From the NCBI RefSeq assembly GCF_002419965.1, contig NZ_DIHC01000010.1, positions 19,443 through 83,442 of the forward strand: a DNA stretch of 64,000 nt, written 5' to 3'. The notes beneath the pieces are model-generated. The model saw only the letters and a program-made list of their open reading frames with translations. It searched no databases and was not told the DNA's origin. Positions 46,592 through 55,100 of this stretch are shown in pieces; within the stretch, counting starts at the first letter, position 1, and each line of letters begins with the position of its first letter. A program made the translations under genes and the position numbers. The DNA is from Pseudomonas sp. UBA5706. Its GTDB lineage: Bacteria; Pseudomonadota; Gammaproteobacteria; Pseudomonadales; Pseudomonadaceae.

Positions 46592-47611
46592 TTACCAGCG
46601 AATGACGCAACCGCCCCACGAATAACCGACACCGAAGCCCACCGCCGTGATGACCTTGCCTGGCTGAACCTGCCCCTTGCCCAGCGCTTCTTTCAATGCG
46701 ATGGGGATGCTGCACGACACGGTATTGCCGCAATGCCTGAACTCGGTGATGAACTTTTCGGGCGCCAGCTTTAACCGTCGACGCAGCGCTTCGAGCATGA
46801 ATTGATTAGCCTGATGAAAGACGAACAAATCGGACTGTTCGACGCTGAACTGCTCATCGAACAGCGACGCGAACAACGCCGGAACACGGGTCATGGAGAA
46901 TTCGAAAATTGCAGGACCGTTCATGTACAGGTCGGCGGCGGAACGAATGTTTCCACTTTCGTCTTCATGCTCGGCGGGCGTTTGTCCGGCGACCAGAGGC
47001 TCCCGCGCCGCGCCCATGGGCACGATCAGATTCTGCGCGCCGGCACCGTCGCTGCCGTAACGGAAGCGATCCAGGCAAGGTTCGTCTTCGTCCGAAGCCC
47101 TGATCAGCGTGGCCGCCGCCGCGTCACCGAACAGGGTGCGTACGCTTTTGTCCTTGGGGTTGATGTAACGGCTGTAGGTTTCTGCGGTGATCAGCAGCAC
47201 ATTTTTGCACTGCCCTGACTCAATGAAGCCTTTGGCCAGACCCAGCCCGTAGATGAAACCCGAGCACCCCTGGTTGAAGTCGAAGGCGGCGCAGTGCTGC
47301 GACAGTTGCAGGCGATGCTGCAGGATGCACGCGGTGGCCGGCAGCCTGTAGTCCGGGCTTTGCGTGCAATAGATCAGGCAGTCGATTTGGTCACGGGTGA
47401 TGGCGCTGTTGGCGAACAGCTTTTCGCAGGCCCGAAAGGCCAGGTCCGATGCAGTTTCACCCTCGGCAACGATGTGCCGCTCGTTGATTCCGGTCTTCTG
47501 GAATATCTTATCGACGTCCCATTCCGGAAACTCCTGCGCCAGCCTCTGATTGTCGAGCACCTGCTCAGGCAGTTCGTATTCTATCTCGCAGATCCGAGCG
47601 TAACGGGCCAT
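46592..47611 (-). CDS. Ketoacyl-ACP synthase III for the viosamine acyl chain
   Basis: 339 residues from the ATG at 47611 (MARYARICEIEYELPEQ), 7 bases after the stop of the acyltransferase gene, with AGGA upstream. The FabH triad is complete: Cys116 (FNQGCSGFIYG), His266 (FVFHQANQF) and Asn296 (RHCGNTVSCS). FabH condenses acetyl-CoA with malonyl-ACP to acetoacetyl-ACP. With the reductase and ACP encoded just upstream, it can give 3-hydroxybutyryl-ACP, the acyl group known on N4 of viosamine in P. syringae flagellin. It shares only the fold motifs with the KAS III at 8021, so the two are not recent duplicates. Confidence 0.9.
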   Translation of the reverse strand: MARYARICEIEYELPEQVLDNQRLAQEFPEWDVDKIFQKTGINERHIVAEGETASDLAFRACEKLFANSAITRDQIDCLIYCTQSPDYRLPATACILQHRLQLSQHCAAFDFNQGCSGFIYGLGLAKGFIESGQCKNVLLITAETYSRYINPKDKSVRTLFGDAAAATLIRASDEDEPCLDRFRYGSDGAGAQNLIVPMGAAREPLVAGQTPAEHEDESGNIRSAADLYMNGPAIFEFSMTRVPALFASLFDEQFSVEQSDLFVFHQANQFMLEALRRRLKLAPEKFITEFRHCGNTVSCSIPIALKEALGKGQVQPGKVITAVGFGVGYSWGGCVIRW

Positions 47612-47618
47612 GTCGTCT

Positions 47619-48260
47619 TTATCCTGAAATCCGCTTGGCCGGCACGCCAAACACCACGTCGCCGGGTTTTACCGCACGCAGCACGACACTGCCTGCGCCG
47701 ACCACCGCGCCCTTGCCCACCCGAACCTTGGGCAGTACCGAGGAGCGCGAGCCCATGAATACTTCGTCTTCAAGCACAGCGCCGCCGGTTACGTCGCAGT
47801 GACAACTCAACGTAGAAAAATCACCCACGATGGCGTCGTGCCCGATGGTGCATGAAGAGTTAACTGTAACGAAATCACCAACCACCAAATCAACTGACAG
47901 CACTGCGTTAGGGCAAATCAGAACACCACGGCCGATCTTGACGTTATCGCCAACGATCGCTGCCGGATGGATCAAGCTGAAAAACTGTACGCCCTTGTCC
48001 AGTAGTTTGTTGACGACGTATTTTTTGTCGGCAGGTTTGCCAATTGCACAGATTACGAACTCGTCGATGGACGGACGGTACTCATCAATCGTGCAAAGAA
48101 TATCAGTGTAGTGACCGAAATTATTGAGGGCGCCGTGACCGTCATCGATGAACCCCCCAATAACATATCCAGGGTTGTGTTCAATCCAATCCTTCATCCA
48201 TGCATGGACCTCGCGACCCAAGCCCCCGGCACCCGCGATTATGATTTTTTTTAGGTTCAT
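47619..48260 (-). CDS. NeuD/VioB-like sugar N-acyltransferase
   Basis: A 213-residue protein with an N-terminal Rossmann-like PglD_N domain (GAGGLGREVHAWM at 10-22) and a C-terminal left-handed beta-helix of hexapeptide repeats (about 95-205: AAIVGDNVKIGRGVLICPNAVL, then PKVRVGKGAVVGAGSVV). His141 in CTIGHDAIVGD is at the place of the catalytic base in PglD/NeuD. VioB-type enzymes acylate N4 of dTDP-viosamine. Context (ACP, KAS III and SDR) suggests an acyl-ACP donor here. The start overlaps the SDR stop by 4 bases. The codons are visibly more AT-rich than in neighbouring genes, consistent with transfer. Confidence 0.83.
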   Translation of the reverse strand: MNLKKIIIAGAGGLGREVHAWMKDWIEHNPGYVIGGFIDDGHGALNNFGHYTDILCTIDEYRPSIDEFVICAIGKPADKKYVVNKLLDKGVQFFSLIHPAAIVGDNVKIGRGVLICPNAVLSVDLVVGDFVTVNSSCTIGHDAIVGDFSTLSCHCDVTGGAVLEDEVFMGSRSSVLPKVRVGKGAVVGAGSVVLRAVKPGDVVFGVPAKRISG

Positions 48261-49024
48261 TCGACTAGATAACCTCCATCGACTACCAGTGAGGTACCTG
48301 TTACCCAGCGGGCAGCGGGTGATAATAAATAATTGACGGCATAAGCGACGTCCAGAGGCTCGCCCAACCCCAAGGGATGTTTACGCTCTATGACCGCCAT
48401 TGAATCTTCACCTACCAAGCCTTTGAGCTTCTCCGCCATCTCGGTCCTTACTACCCCAGGTGCGACTGCGTTGACGCGAATCCCCTCACGGGAGAGTTCC
48501 AGGGCGGCGGCCCGAACCATCGATTCTACTGCTCCCTTGCTCGCGCAATAGCCCATCAACGCGGGCTGGGCAACTTGAGCCATGACCGAGGACAGCATCA
48601 CAATACTTGCCGGTGATCGGTAGACGCCTTTTTGCCTAAACGATTTGATCAGGCAAAAACCGGAAGTCACGTTTGTCGCAAAGATCCTTTCCCAGTGGTC
48701 GAGTCCCATCGCTCGAATCGGCATCGGCAACTGCACGCCTGCCGCATGTACAAGTCCATCAAAGGGAGACACCTTTAGCGCCAGACTCTTCATCCACGCG
48801 GCAATATCATTTGCCTTCAGAAAATCGAACACCTCGACCGCGTGCCCATCGCCCTGCAGCAGACTCAGCGTCTCTTCAAGTCTGGGGAGATCTCTGGCAA
48901 CAGCTAGAATTCTGGCGCCCTGCTTGCTCAGCCAAATTGCAACTTCGCGACCGATGCCTGAAGACGCACCGGTTATCATGATAAATTTGCCATGCAGCGA
49001 AAAAGGATTGTCTTGCACTTGCAT
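48257..49024 (-). CDS. SDR reductase (FabG-like 3-oxoacyl-ACP reductase)
   Basis: A classical short-chain dehydrogenase, 255 residues from the ATG at 49024 (GCAGGG upstream). NAD(P) motif TGASSGIG at 18-25, the NNAG-like HAAG (93-96), Asn118, Ser145/146, Tyr159 and Lys163 (YCASK), and the terminal VVDGGYLVE are all present. In this operon its likely role is to reduce acetoacetyl-ACP to 3-hydroxybutyryl-ACP. A sugar reductase role is possible but less likely, as the PGVVRTEM and VTGTSLVVDGG segments are of FabG type. Confidence 0.85.
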   Translation of the reverse strand: MQVQDNPFSLHGKFIMITGASSGIGREVAIWLSKQGARILAVARDLPRLEETLSLLQGDGHAVEVFDFLKANDIAAWMKSLALKVSPFDGLVHAAGVQLPMPIRAMGLDHWERIFATNVTSGFCLIKSFRQKGVYRSPASIVMLSSVMAQVAQPALMGYCASKGAVESMVRAAALELSREGIRVNAVAPGVVRTEMAEKLKGLVGEDSMAVIERKHPLGLGEPLDVAYAVNYLLSPAARWVTGTSLVVDGGYLVE

Positions 49025-49218
49025 CTCAGCCCTGCCTGCATAGAACAGCGTAAACACGCGGACATAATTTCGTTAGTACACATTCAGCCCGAATGCAGAG
49101 ATAACTCATTCGAGGCTCAGCCTCAATTCTGGGCCAACCAACTACCCACCTTAAGGCATTAAAACTCATAAAGAGTCACCTCATGAGCGCCAGTATGCTT
49201 CGTCGCCAGCATTAACAG

Positions 49219-49425
49219 CTACTCACAAGCCAGCGTCACAACGTCCCTGACGGTTATGCATTTGTTAAGCCGGGCGGCTGAGAGAGTCTTACTCAGTTGG
49301 TCTTCAGCCGTAGCCATAAAGGTGATCAAAGCAATGGAGTCCCAATCCAGAGGCTGGTCAAGCGACAGCGTGCCGGTATCTACCTCCATCGACTCCTCAA
49401 TCAGACTTACGATCTTTTCTTCCAT
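49219..49425 (-). CDS. Acyl carrier protein for glycan acylation
   Basis: A 68-residue acidic helical protein (MEEKIVSLIEESMEVD). Ser30 in LDWDSIALI is the expected 4'-phosphopantetheine site (DSL-type motif). I chose the ATG at 49425, with GGAG 9 bases upstream; a frame open to 49527 would add an unlike, basic segment that covers the promoter. It is shorter than housekeeping AcpP (78). It is first in the operon with the SDR, acyltransferase and KAS III genes, with 194 bases before the SDR start. A specialised ACP in the viosamine island fits delivery of the hydroxybutyryl group. Confidence 0.78.
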   Translation of the reverse strand: MEEKIVSLIEESMEVDTGTLSLDQPLDWDSIALITFMATAEDQLSKTLSAARLNKCITVRDVVTLACE

Positions 49426-49481
49426 CTTATATAGCTCCAGAGACGAAACCCGACGAGTTTGCCGACGTCTGCTTAAGCCTA

Positions 49482-49497
49482 AGCAATGATCAGGCCA
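49482..49497 (-). promoter_or_regulatory. Candidate RpoN promoter of the ACP-SDR-acyltransferase-KAS III operon
   Basis: The minus strand reads TGGCCTG-ATCA-TTGCT with GG and GC 10 bases apart. It lies 57 bases upstream of the ACP start. It resembles the elements before vioA and the 50294 gene. Confidence 0.6.
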
Positions 49498-50156
49498 GCT
49501 GCGATGAAAAGGCCTGCCAAGCGCCATCCGCGGCCTAGCGACCGCAGCATCCAGTGAGATGCTGCGACCTCATAGACAAAAAAACGTCATCTCTGCTGTG
49601 GTGAGTCGAGCACAACGTCCGTGAGCACGACCCGTCTGTGGGCTGAGTTTCGGAGCACAGAAGCATCCACTTAAGCCCACCCCATCGCCGGCCTGTAAAT
49701 ATAGCGCTCCGCCTAAACTACCTATCTTGCCAAGATATCCTTATCAAATTAGCAGCTCCCTCAACAGAAATGTATGCCGTAGCTAAGTGTTAGTACGATA
49801 AATATATCGTTAACCACCTGCATTAGACTCAGATCAAATAAACTTTTTTTAACAAATATCAGTCCCGACTTACATTCAATGATGCAACGCCTTTATTAAG
49901 AACGCCCAAGAATTGGTAATGCGTAGTAGCGCTCATCACGCATACTGTGCAAGGAACTGCCAAAACAATATTTCGCTATGCGACCAAATTTCCTTCATCC
50001 CCCAAGCAAATTATCCCTATCGTTCATTACTCTTCAGGTGTGCCCAGTTAACGCAGATAAAAACTGCGCAACTTTCCATCTCTAACTTGTACTCCATCCA
50101 GCGCCCCCGTCCGCTGAGACCTGTCTGCGTTGCTTCACTGAGCCACACGACATCCT
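49498..50156. other. AT-rich divergent intergenic region
   Basis: About 650 bases without a supportable gene, between divergent units. The part 49700-50060 is strikingly AT-rich against the GC-rich surroundings. A 93-codon plus-strand frame (49913-50194) lacks a ribosome site and known features. Enhancer sites for RpoN activators could lie here. Confidence 0.5.
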
Positions 50157-50172
50157 TGGCCGACTTATTGCT
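50157..50172 (+). promoter_or_regulatory. Candidate RpoN promoter of the 50294 glycosyltransferase gene
   Basis: TGGCCGA-CTTA-TTGCT shares the -24 heptamer and the -12 element with the vioA candidate, with the same 10-base GG-GC spacing. It lies 122 bases before the start codon. Confidence 0.62.
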
Positions 50173-50293
50173 TCACTCCCGAACCTCGCATTGACCGTCA
50201 TTTTCATGGCAGGCAGGTTCGCCGGACTCCTGAGGGCTCTGCGCCCGCCTGCTTCGACGGCAGCGGCACACTTTTTACCCACCGGAAACCAAG

Positions 50294-53200
50294 ATGGATT
50301 CTCAACGACTGGTCAGTGTTGTCATCGCTGTCTGCCGCACAGAGTTTTTCGAAACGGCCCTGCGCAGCGTGATCGGGCAAACCCATGACGCGATCGAAAT
50401 CGTGGTCTGCGATGACACCGACGACGGCCTGGCAGAGACCGTGACCGATCTGTATCGGGCGTCCTGCCCATGGCCGATTCGCTATCTGCGCAATGAGCAT
50501 CCTGAAGGCGCCGAAGCCTGTTTCCTGCGTGGCATCCGGGAGTCTGCCGGCCATTACGTCAAGTTCCTCTCGGGGGATGCGCTGCTGGGACCGCAGTGCA
50601 TCCAGCAGATGCTTAAAGCGATTGAGGTCTGCCCCGATGCACGTTTGGTGTCGGCCCATCGGCAGTGGCAAGACGCTGATGGCAAGCTGCTCCCCGAGAA
50701 TCTCACGACCCGGTTCCGCGTCACCGAGCCCACTGTCTTATGTGGTCCGGACGTGGTCGCGGTGCTTGGCGAATTCACCTGCAATTTCATCGGTGAGTTC
50801 AGCAGTCTGCTGTGTCGACGTGCCGATCTGCTTGCCTTGGGCGAAGCCCCCTTTTCCCTTGGCGGCGAGTCCTTGGGGCCTTTGAGCGAATTGGCGCTGT
50901 GCGCGAACCTGCTGCAAACAGGCGATTTGATTCTACTGCCCCAGACCTTGAGCGCCAGCCGCATCGCCCCACGCCATCTGACCGAGCAAGGCATCGAGAT
51001 CGCGGGCGCGGATACCGATTTCGTTCACCGGTTTCATCGCTTGATTCGTCAGGCTGGCTGGGCCAGCACCACGCTGGCTAACGGCTGGGTCGGAAGTCGT
51101 CCGCTGGGTTCAGGGAGCGACTTCGCCGATTTCGATTTACTGGCGAATCTTTCAGCGCCAGCGCCACAGCGTTTGAATTCGCAGCAGGTGCAGGCTTGGC
51201 TTAACTATCGCATTGCCGACGAGCCGCAGAAAAAACAAATTGATGCGCACCTTGCCCGAGTGGGTGTGCCTACCCTGCTTGTGGTCGTCAACGATGCGGA
51301 AAACCTGCCTGCTCGGGTGCAACAAACCCTCAACAGCTTCGGCCTGCGCAGCCCGCTCCACGCCTCACTGCGAGCAGTGGTGATTTCCCAAGCCGGCGAG
51401 CTGCCTGAAAGTCCTTCAGGCGTTCGCCTCAGCCTGGTAAAACCGAACCAGGCCGGTTTTGCCACCGTCCTGAACGAGATCGTTGAAGCCCACGACTTCG
51501 ATTGGTTAATGGTGATCGATGCAGGCACGCAATTTACGCCGTTCGGCCTCACCGCTTGCGCTTTGCAACTCGCACGAACGCCGGACAGCCCGCTTGCCTT
51601 CGCCGATCAGATGTACCGCAACCCGAAAGGCGGATTGAGTTCGGCGCTGCGCCCGGATTTCAACCTGGATTACCTGCTGAGTTACCCCTTGGTGGCTGCG
51701 GCGCACTGGCTGTTCCGGCGCCAGACACTGGTGGATCTGGGCGGCTTCGATCGGCAATTCACCGATGCCGCGCAGTTCGATGCCATCCTGCGTCTGATCG
51801 AAAGCAAGGGCGCGAGTCAGATCGTCCATGTCTGCGAACCGCTGCTGGTCTGTGACCTGCCGCCGACGACGCACAATCAGCATGAGATCGCCACCCTCGA
51901 ACGCCATTTGAAAGTCCGTGGCTATCGGAATGCCAAAGTGCTCCATACGCTGCCGCGTCGCTATCACGTGCTCTATGGCCACAGCGAGCAGCCGTTGGTC
52001 TCGATCATCGTGCCGACCAAGGATCAACTGCCGTTTTTACAACGTTGCGTAGAAACCTTGCTTCACAAAACCCGTTATCCGAATTACGAACTGCTGATCG
52101 TCGATAACAACAGCCAAACCCCCGAAGCACTCCAATGGCTGGCACAAACCGAAGCCCTGGGTTCTCAACAGGTTCAGGTGCTGCGCTATCCGCACCCTTT
52201 CAACTATTCACGCATCAATAACGTCGCCGCAGCGCAAGCCCGAGGTGAGTATCTGGTGCTGTTGAACAACGATACGGCCATCGTTCACGAGACCTGGCTC
52301 GATGAGCTGCTCAACCATGCCCTGCGACCCGAAGTGGGCGTGGTCGGCGCCAAGCTGTTGTTCCCCAATGGGCGCATGCAGCATGCCGGAGTGCGGTTGG
52401 GCATGGATGGCCCCGCTGGTCATCAACACATCGGCGAGCCTCAGCACATTCAGGGTTATATGCAGCGCGTGCAGGTCGACCAAGACCTTAGCGCCGTTAC
52501 CGCTGCCTGTCTGATGGTGCGTCGCTCGATCTACGAAGAAGTTGGCGGCCTGGACGAAACGGCTTTCGTGGTTTCCTACAATGACGTCGACCTGTGCCTG
52601 AAGGTCGGTGCACTGGGCTACCTCAACGTCTGGACGCCCCACTCGGTGCTGATCCACGAAGGCAGTGTCAGCCAGACCCACGTCGACACCGCAACTCAAC
52701 AGGCCAAACGCAAGCGCTTCGTCGGCGAACAATTGGCGATGTACAGCAAGTGGCTGCCCCTGATCGGTCACGACCCTGCGTTTAACCCCAATTTGTCGTT
52801 CGATCTGCAATCGGTCGAGCTTGAACTCAACATGCAACTGGTCTGGCGGCCGATGGCATGGCGGTGCGCGCCTGTGGTGCTGGCGTACCCCGATGGGTTG
52901 TGGGCGTCGCCCGATGAGCGCCTGATCGCGCCGGTGGAGACACTCGACAAGCAAGGCGTAATCGAAGCCAGGCTCAGCAGCAGCCCATTGTCCATTCCTC
53001 AGGAAGCACGGCTCAAGCCAGACGTGATCGTGTATCAGGCGCGACTCGACGCCGACCACGTGCAAAGCGTCGCACGTGCCAGAGTCCTGCCGAACGCCTT
53101 CGTCGTACTGGATATCAACGATCTGCATCTGGCGGCCAATGACGCTGGCGCCGATGCGTTCGCCTTCTGCCCGGAGCGTCTGCAAACCCTGCAGCAAAGC

Positions 53201-53854
53201 CTGCAACAGGCACAGCGGGTCGTTGCCTCCACGCAATTGCTGGCCGATATCGCCAGCGAGTTCCACGCCGATGTACGTCTTGTGCCGTCACGTCTTCGGA
53301 TCGATACCTGGGGCCGTCTGACTTCACGACGGGGTCGTGGCTACAAACCACGGGTTGGTCTGGTCAATGACAACTGGCAGGTGCAGGATCTGCACATGAT
53401 TCTTCCGGTGGTGCAGGCGCTGGCCGACGAGGTGGAATGGGTCGTCATGGGAGATCATCAAGGGCTGCTGCGCTCCCACGCTGCCGAATGGCATGAATTG
53501 CCGGCCGGCGATCAGTATGCCTCTGCGCTGGCGGCACTTGATCTGGATCTGGCTCTTCTGCCTGCTGTCGACAACCTTTTCAGCGCTTGCAAAAGTAATC
53601 TTTCCGCCCTGAAAGTCGGCGCCTGCGGTGTACCGTTGGTATGCAGCGACGTTCGGGCGTATGCCGGCGATCTGCAACTGACGCGCGTGCCTAATACCTT
53701 GTCCGATTGGCTTGCTGCGATCCGCGCGCACATCTCCGATCTGCCTGCAGCAGCCCTGCTGGGCGATCAGTTGCGCGAGCAGGTGTTGCGCGACTGGATG
53801 CTTGATGATGCAGCCATGCAGGTGTGGCAAACCACGTGGCTGCCAGACCGCTGA
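50294..53854 (+). CDS. Giant multi-module glycosyltransferase
   Basis: An 1186-residue protein, same design as the 17800 and 43016 genes. The N-terminal GT2 module keeps RLVSVVIAVCRTEF but has SGDA (93-96) where relatives have DDD. A degenerate GT2-like part follows (RPDFNLDYLLSYPLVAAAHWLF). The next GT2 module (about 570-800) is intact, with PLVSIIVPTKDQ, LLNNDTAIV near residue 659 and NDVDLCLKVG. The GT4-like C-terminal module (about 860-1180) has KPRVGLVN and LKVGACGVPLVCSD. It ends the viosamine block and probably adds a sugar to the flagellin glycan; acceptor and donor are unknown. No methyltransferase module is present. Confidence 0.83.
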   Translation: MDSQRLVSVVIAVCRTEFFETALRSVIGQTHDAIEIVVCDDTDDGLAETVTDLYRASCPWPIRYLRNEHPEGAEACFLRGIRESAGHYVKFLSGDALLGPQCIQQMLKAIEVCPDARLVSAHRQWQDADGKLLPENLTTRFRVTEPTVLCGPDVVAVLGEFTCNFIGEFSSLLCRRADLLALGEAPFSLGGESLGPLSELALCANLLQTGDLILLPQTLSASRIAPRHLTEQGIEIAGADTDFVHRFHRLIRQAGWASTTLANGWVGSRPLGSGSDFADFDLLANLSAPAPQRLNSQQVQAWLNYRIADEPQKKQIDAHLARVGVPTLLVVVNDAENLPARVQQTLNSFGLRSPLHASLRAVVISQAGELPESPSGVRLSLVKPNQAGFATVLNEIVEAHDFDWLMVIDAGTQFTPFGLTACALQLARTPDSPLAFADQMYRNPKGGLSSALRPDFNLDYLLSYPLVAAAHWLFRRQTLVDLGGFDRQFTDAAQFDAILRLIESKGASQIVHVCEPLLVCDLPPTTHNQHEIATLERHLKVRGYRNAKVLHTLPRRYHVLYGHSEQPLVSIIVPTKDQLPFLQRCVETLLHKTRYPNYELLIVDNNSQTPEALQWLAQTEALGSQQVQVLRYPHPFNYSRINNVAAAQARGEYLVLLNNDTAIVHETWLDELLNHALRPEVGVVGAKLLFPNGRMQHAGVRLGMDGPAGHQHIGEPQHIQGYMQRVQVDQDLSAVTAACLMVRRSIYEEVGGLDETAFVVSYNDVDLCLKVGALGYLNVWTPHSVLIHEGSVSQTHVDTATQQAKRKRFVGEQLAMYSKWLPLIGHDPAFNPNLSFDLQSVELELNMQLVWRPMAWRCAPVVLAYPDGLWASPDERLIAPVETLDKQGVIEARLSSSPLSIPQEARLKPDVIVYQARLDADHVQSVARARVLPNAFVVLDINDLHLAANDAGADAFAFCPERLQTLQQSLQQAQRVVASTQLLADIASEFHADVRLVPSRLRIDTWGRLTSRRGRGYKPRVGLVNDNWQVQDLHMILPVVQALADEVEWVVMGDHQGLLRSHAAEWHELPAGDQYASALAALDLDLALLPAVDNLFSACKSNLSALKVGACGVPLVCSDVRAYAGDLQLTRVPNTLSDWLAAIRAHISDLPAAALLGDQLREQVLRDWMLDDAAMQVWQTTWLPDR

Positions 53855-53899
53855 CGTAAGGCCTGCCGGCTGGGTCGGATCACTCGCTCGGCGCGCCGA

Positions 53900-54925
53900 T
53901 CAATCAGCGCGCCTGGTATTGGCAGTGCGATAGCCGCCTGGGCTTTGTCCGGTCCATTTCTTGAACGCCCGGTGAAACGCGCTCGGTTCCTGAAAGCCTG
54001 CCAGCGCGGCGATTTCTACCACGCTCATGTCGGTCTCGCGCAGCTTTTGCTGAGCAATGCCGCGCCGAACTTCGTCCTTGATGGCCTGAAACGCACAACC
54101 TTCGCGCTCTAGCCGGCGCCTGAAAGTAGTAGGGCTGAGTTTCAGTTCGACAGCCATTTCCAACAGGGTGGGCCAGTTGCCGTAATGACTGTTACGCAGG
54201 CGCTGATAGACCTGCGCTGCCAGGCCGCGCTGATTGCGGAAACGAATCACCAGCCATTGCGGCGCCGTGCGCAGGAACGATTTGAGTGAGGGCAGCGACT
54301 GCACCACGGGCAGACGCAGGTAGTGGCTGGAGAACTCGACCTCGGTGCGCGCCTCACCGAAAGTCAGATTGAAGCCCCACAATAGCGAATCATCACTCAA
54401 GCGCTCGCGAGTGTGGCGAAACTGCGCACGATCGATGGTGATGCGCCGTCCGCCCAACCAGCACAACAGGCTGATCATCAGCAGCAGGAACGTCTCCTCG
54501 CCGAAACGACGCTTGACCGGGTCACCGGCGTGGTTTTCTACGGCGATGAACGCGCGCTGGCCGCGCACGACCAGGCTGCCGCGAAAGTCGCGCAGGAACA
54601 ACGCGAAATTGGCCAGGCACTGGCGTAAAGCCTTTTCCAGGTTGGGTTCCTGAATCAAGCCTCTACAGATCAAGGCAAAGCTGCCAAGCGGCATGCCATG
54701 AGAGTCCAAGGCAAAAAACTCGTCCTCCAGCTCCTTGATCTGAATCAGCCACAGCGCGGCGAATGCGCTGGCGGGTATGCGCGCGTCGGGGTCATTGAGC
54801 AGCGCGATGTCGATTCCAGCGTCCTCAAGCACCGATTGCAGGCGCAAAGGCTGGTCGCGCAGGGCATGCACGACCAATTGGACGAAGTAGATCGACACTG
54901 AATCGTTTTCCCGCATGAGCCGCAT
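53900..54925 (-). CDS. AraC-family transcription regulator
   Basis: A 341-residue regulator with an N-terminal arabinose-binding-like (OruR/ArgR-type) domain (about 20-210) and a C-terminal pair of helix-turn-helix motifs (about 235-335: LLEMAVELKLSPTTFRRRLEREGCAFQAIKDEVR and MSVVEIAALAGFQEPSAFHRAFKKWTGQSPGGYR). It is divergent from the thiolase/3-hydroxyacyl-CoA dehydrogenase pair, with a 175-base shared intergenic region, so it most likely controls that pair. The inducer is not evident. Confidence 0.88.
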   Translation of the reverse strand: MRLMRENDSVSIYFVQLVVHALRDQPLRLQSVLEDAGIDIALLNDPDARIPASAFAALWLIQIKELEDEFFALDSHGMPLGSFALICRGLIQEPNLEKALRQCLANFALFLRDFRGSLVVRGQRAFIAVENHAGDPVKRRFGEETFLLLMISLLCWLGGRRITIDRAQFRHTRERLSDDSLLWGFNLTFGEARTEVEFSSHYLRLPVVQSLPSLKSFLRTAPQWLVIRFRNQRGLAAQVYQRLRNSHYGNWPTLLEMAVELKLSPTTFRRRLEREGCAFQAIKDEVRRGIAQQKLRETDMSVVEIAALAGFQEPSAFHRAFKKWTGQSPGGYRTANTRRAD

Positions 54926-55100
54926 TTCCTTTTGTCGTTATGAGCCACGGTACCGATGGTAAAGAACGCCAGCCGATCTGGACAGTTTCGGCATAGGCCC
55001 TTCCCGAATGCCGCTCTAGACTTGCCTGCAAACAGCAACTGACCGAAATGCCGCCATCGGCAGCGCCGCCTAATAAATCCAACAGGTTCGAGGAACAGAC

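Noticed and set aside
49913..50194. A 93-codon frame in the AT-rich spacer
   Set aside because: It overlaps the RpoN candidate, has no ribosome site and no recognisable product.
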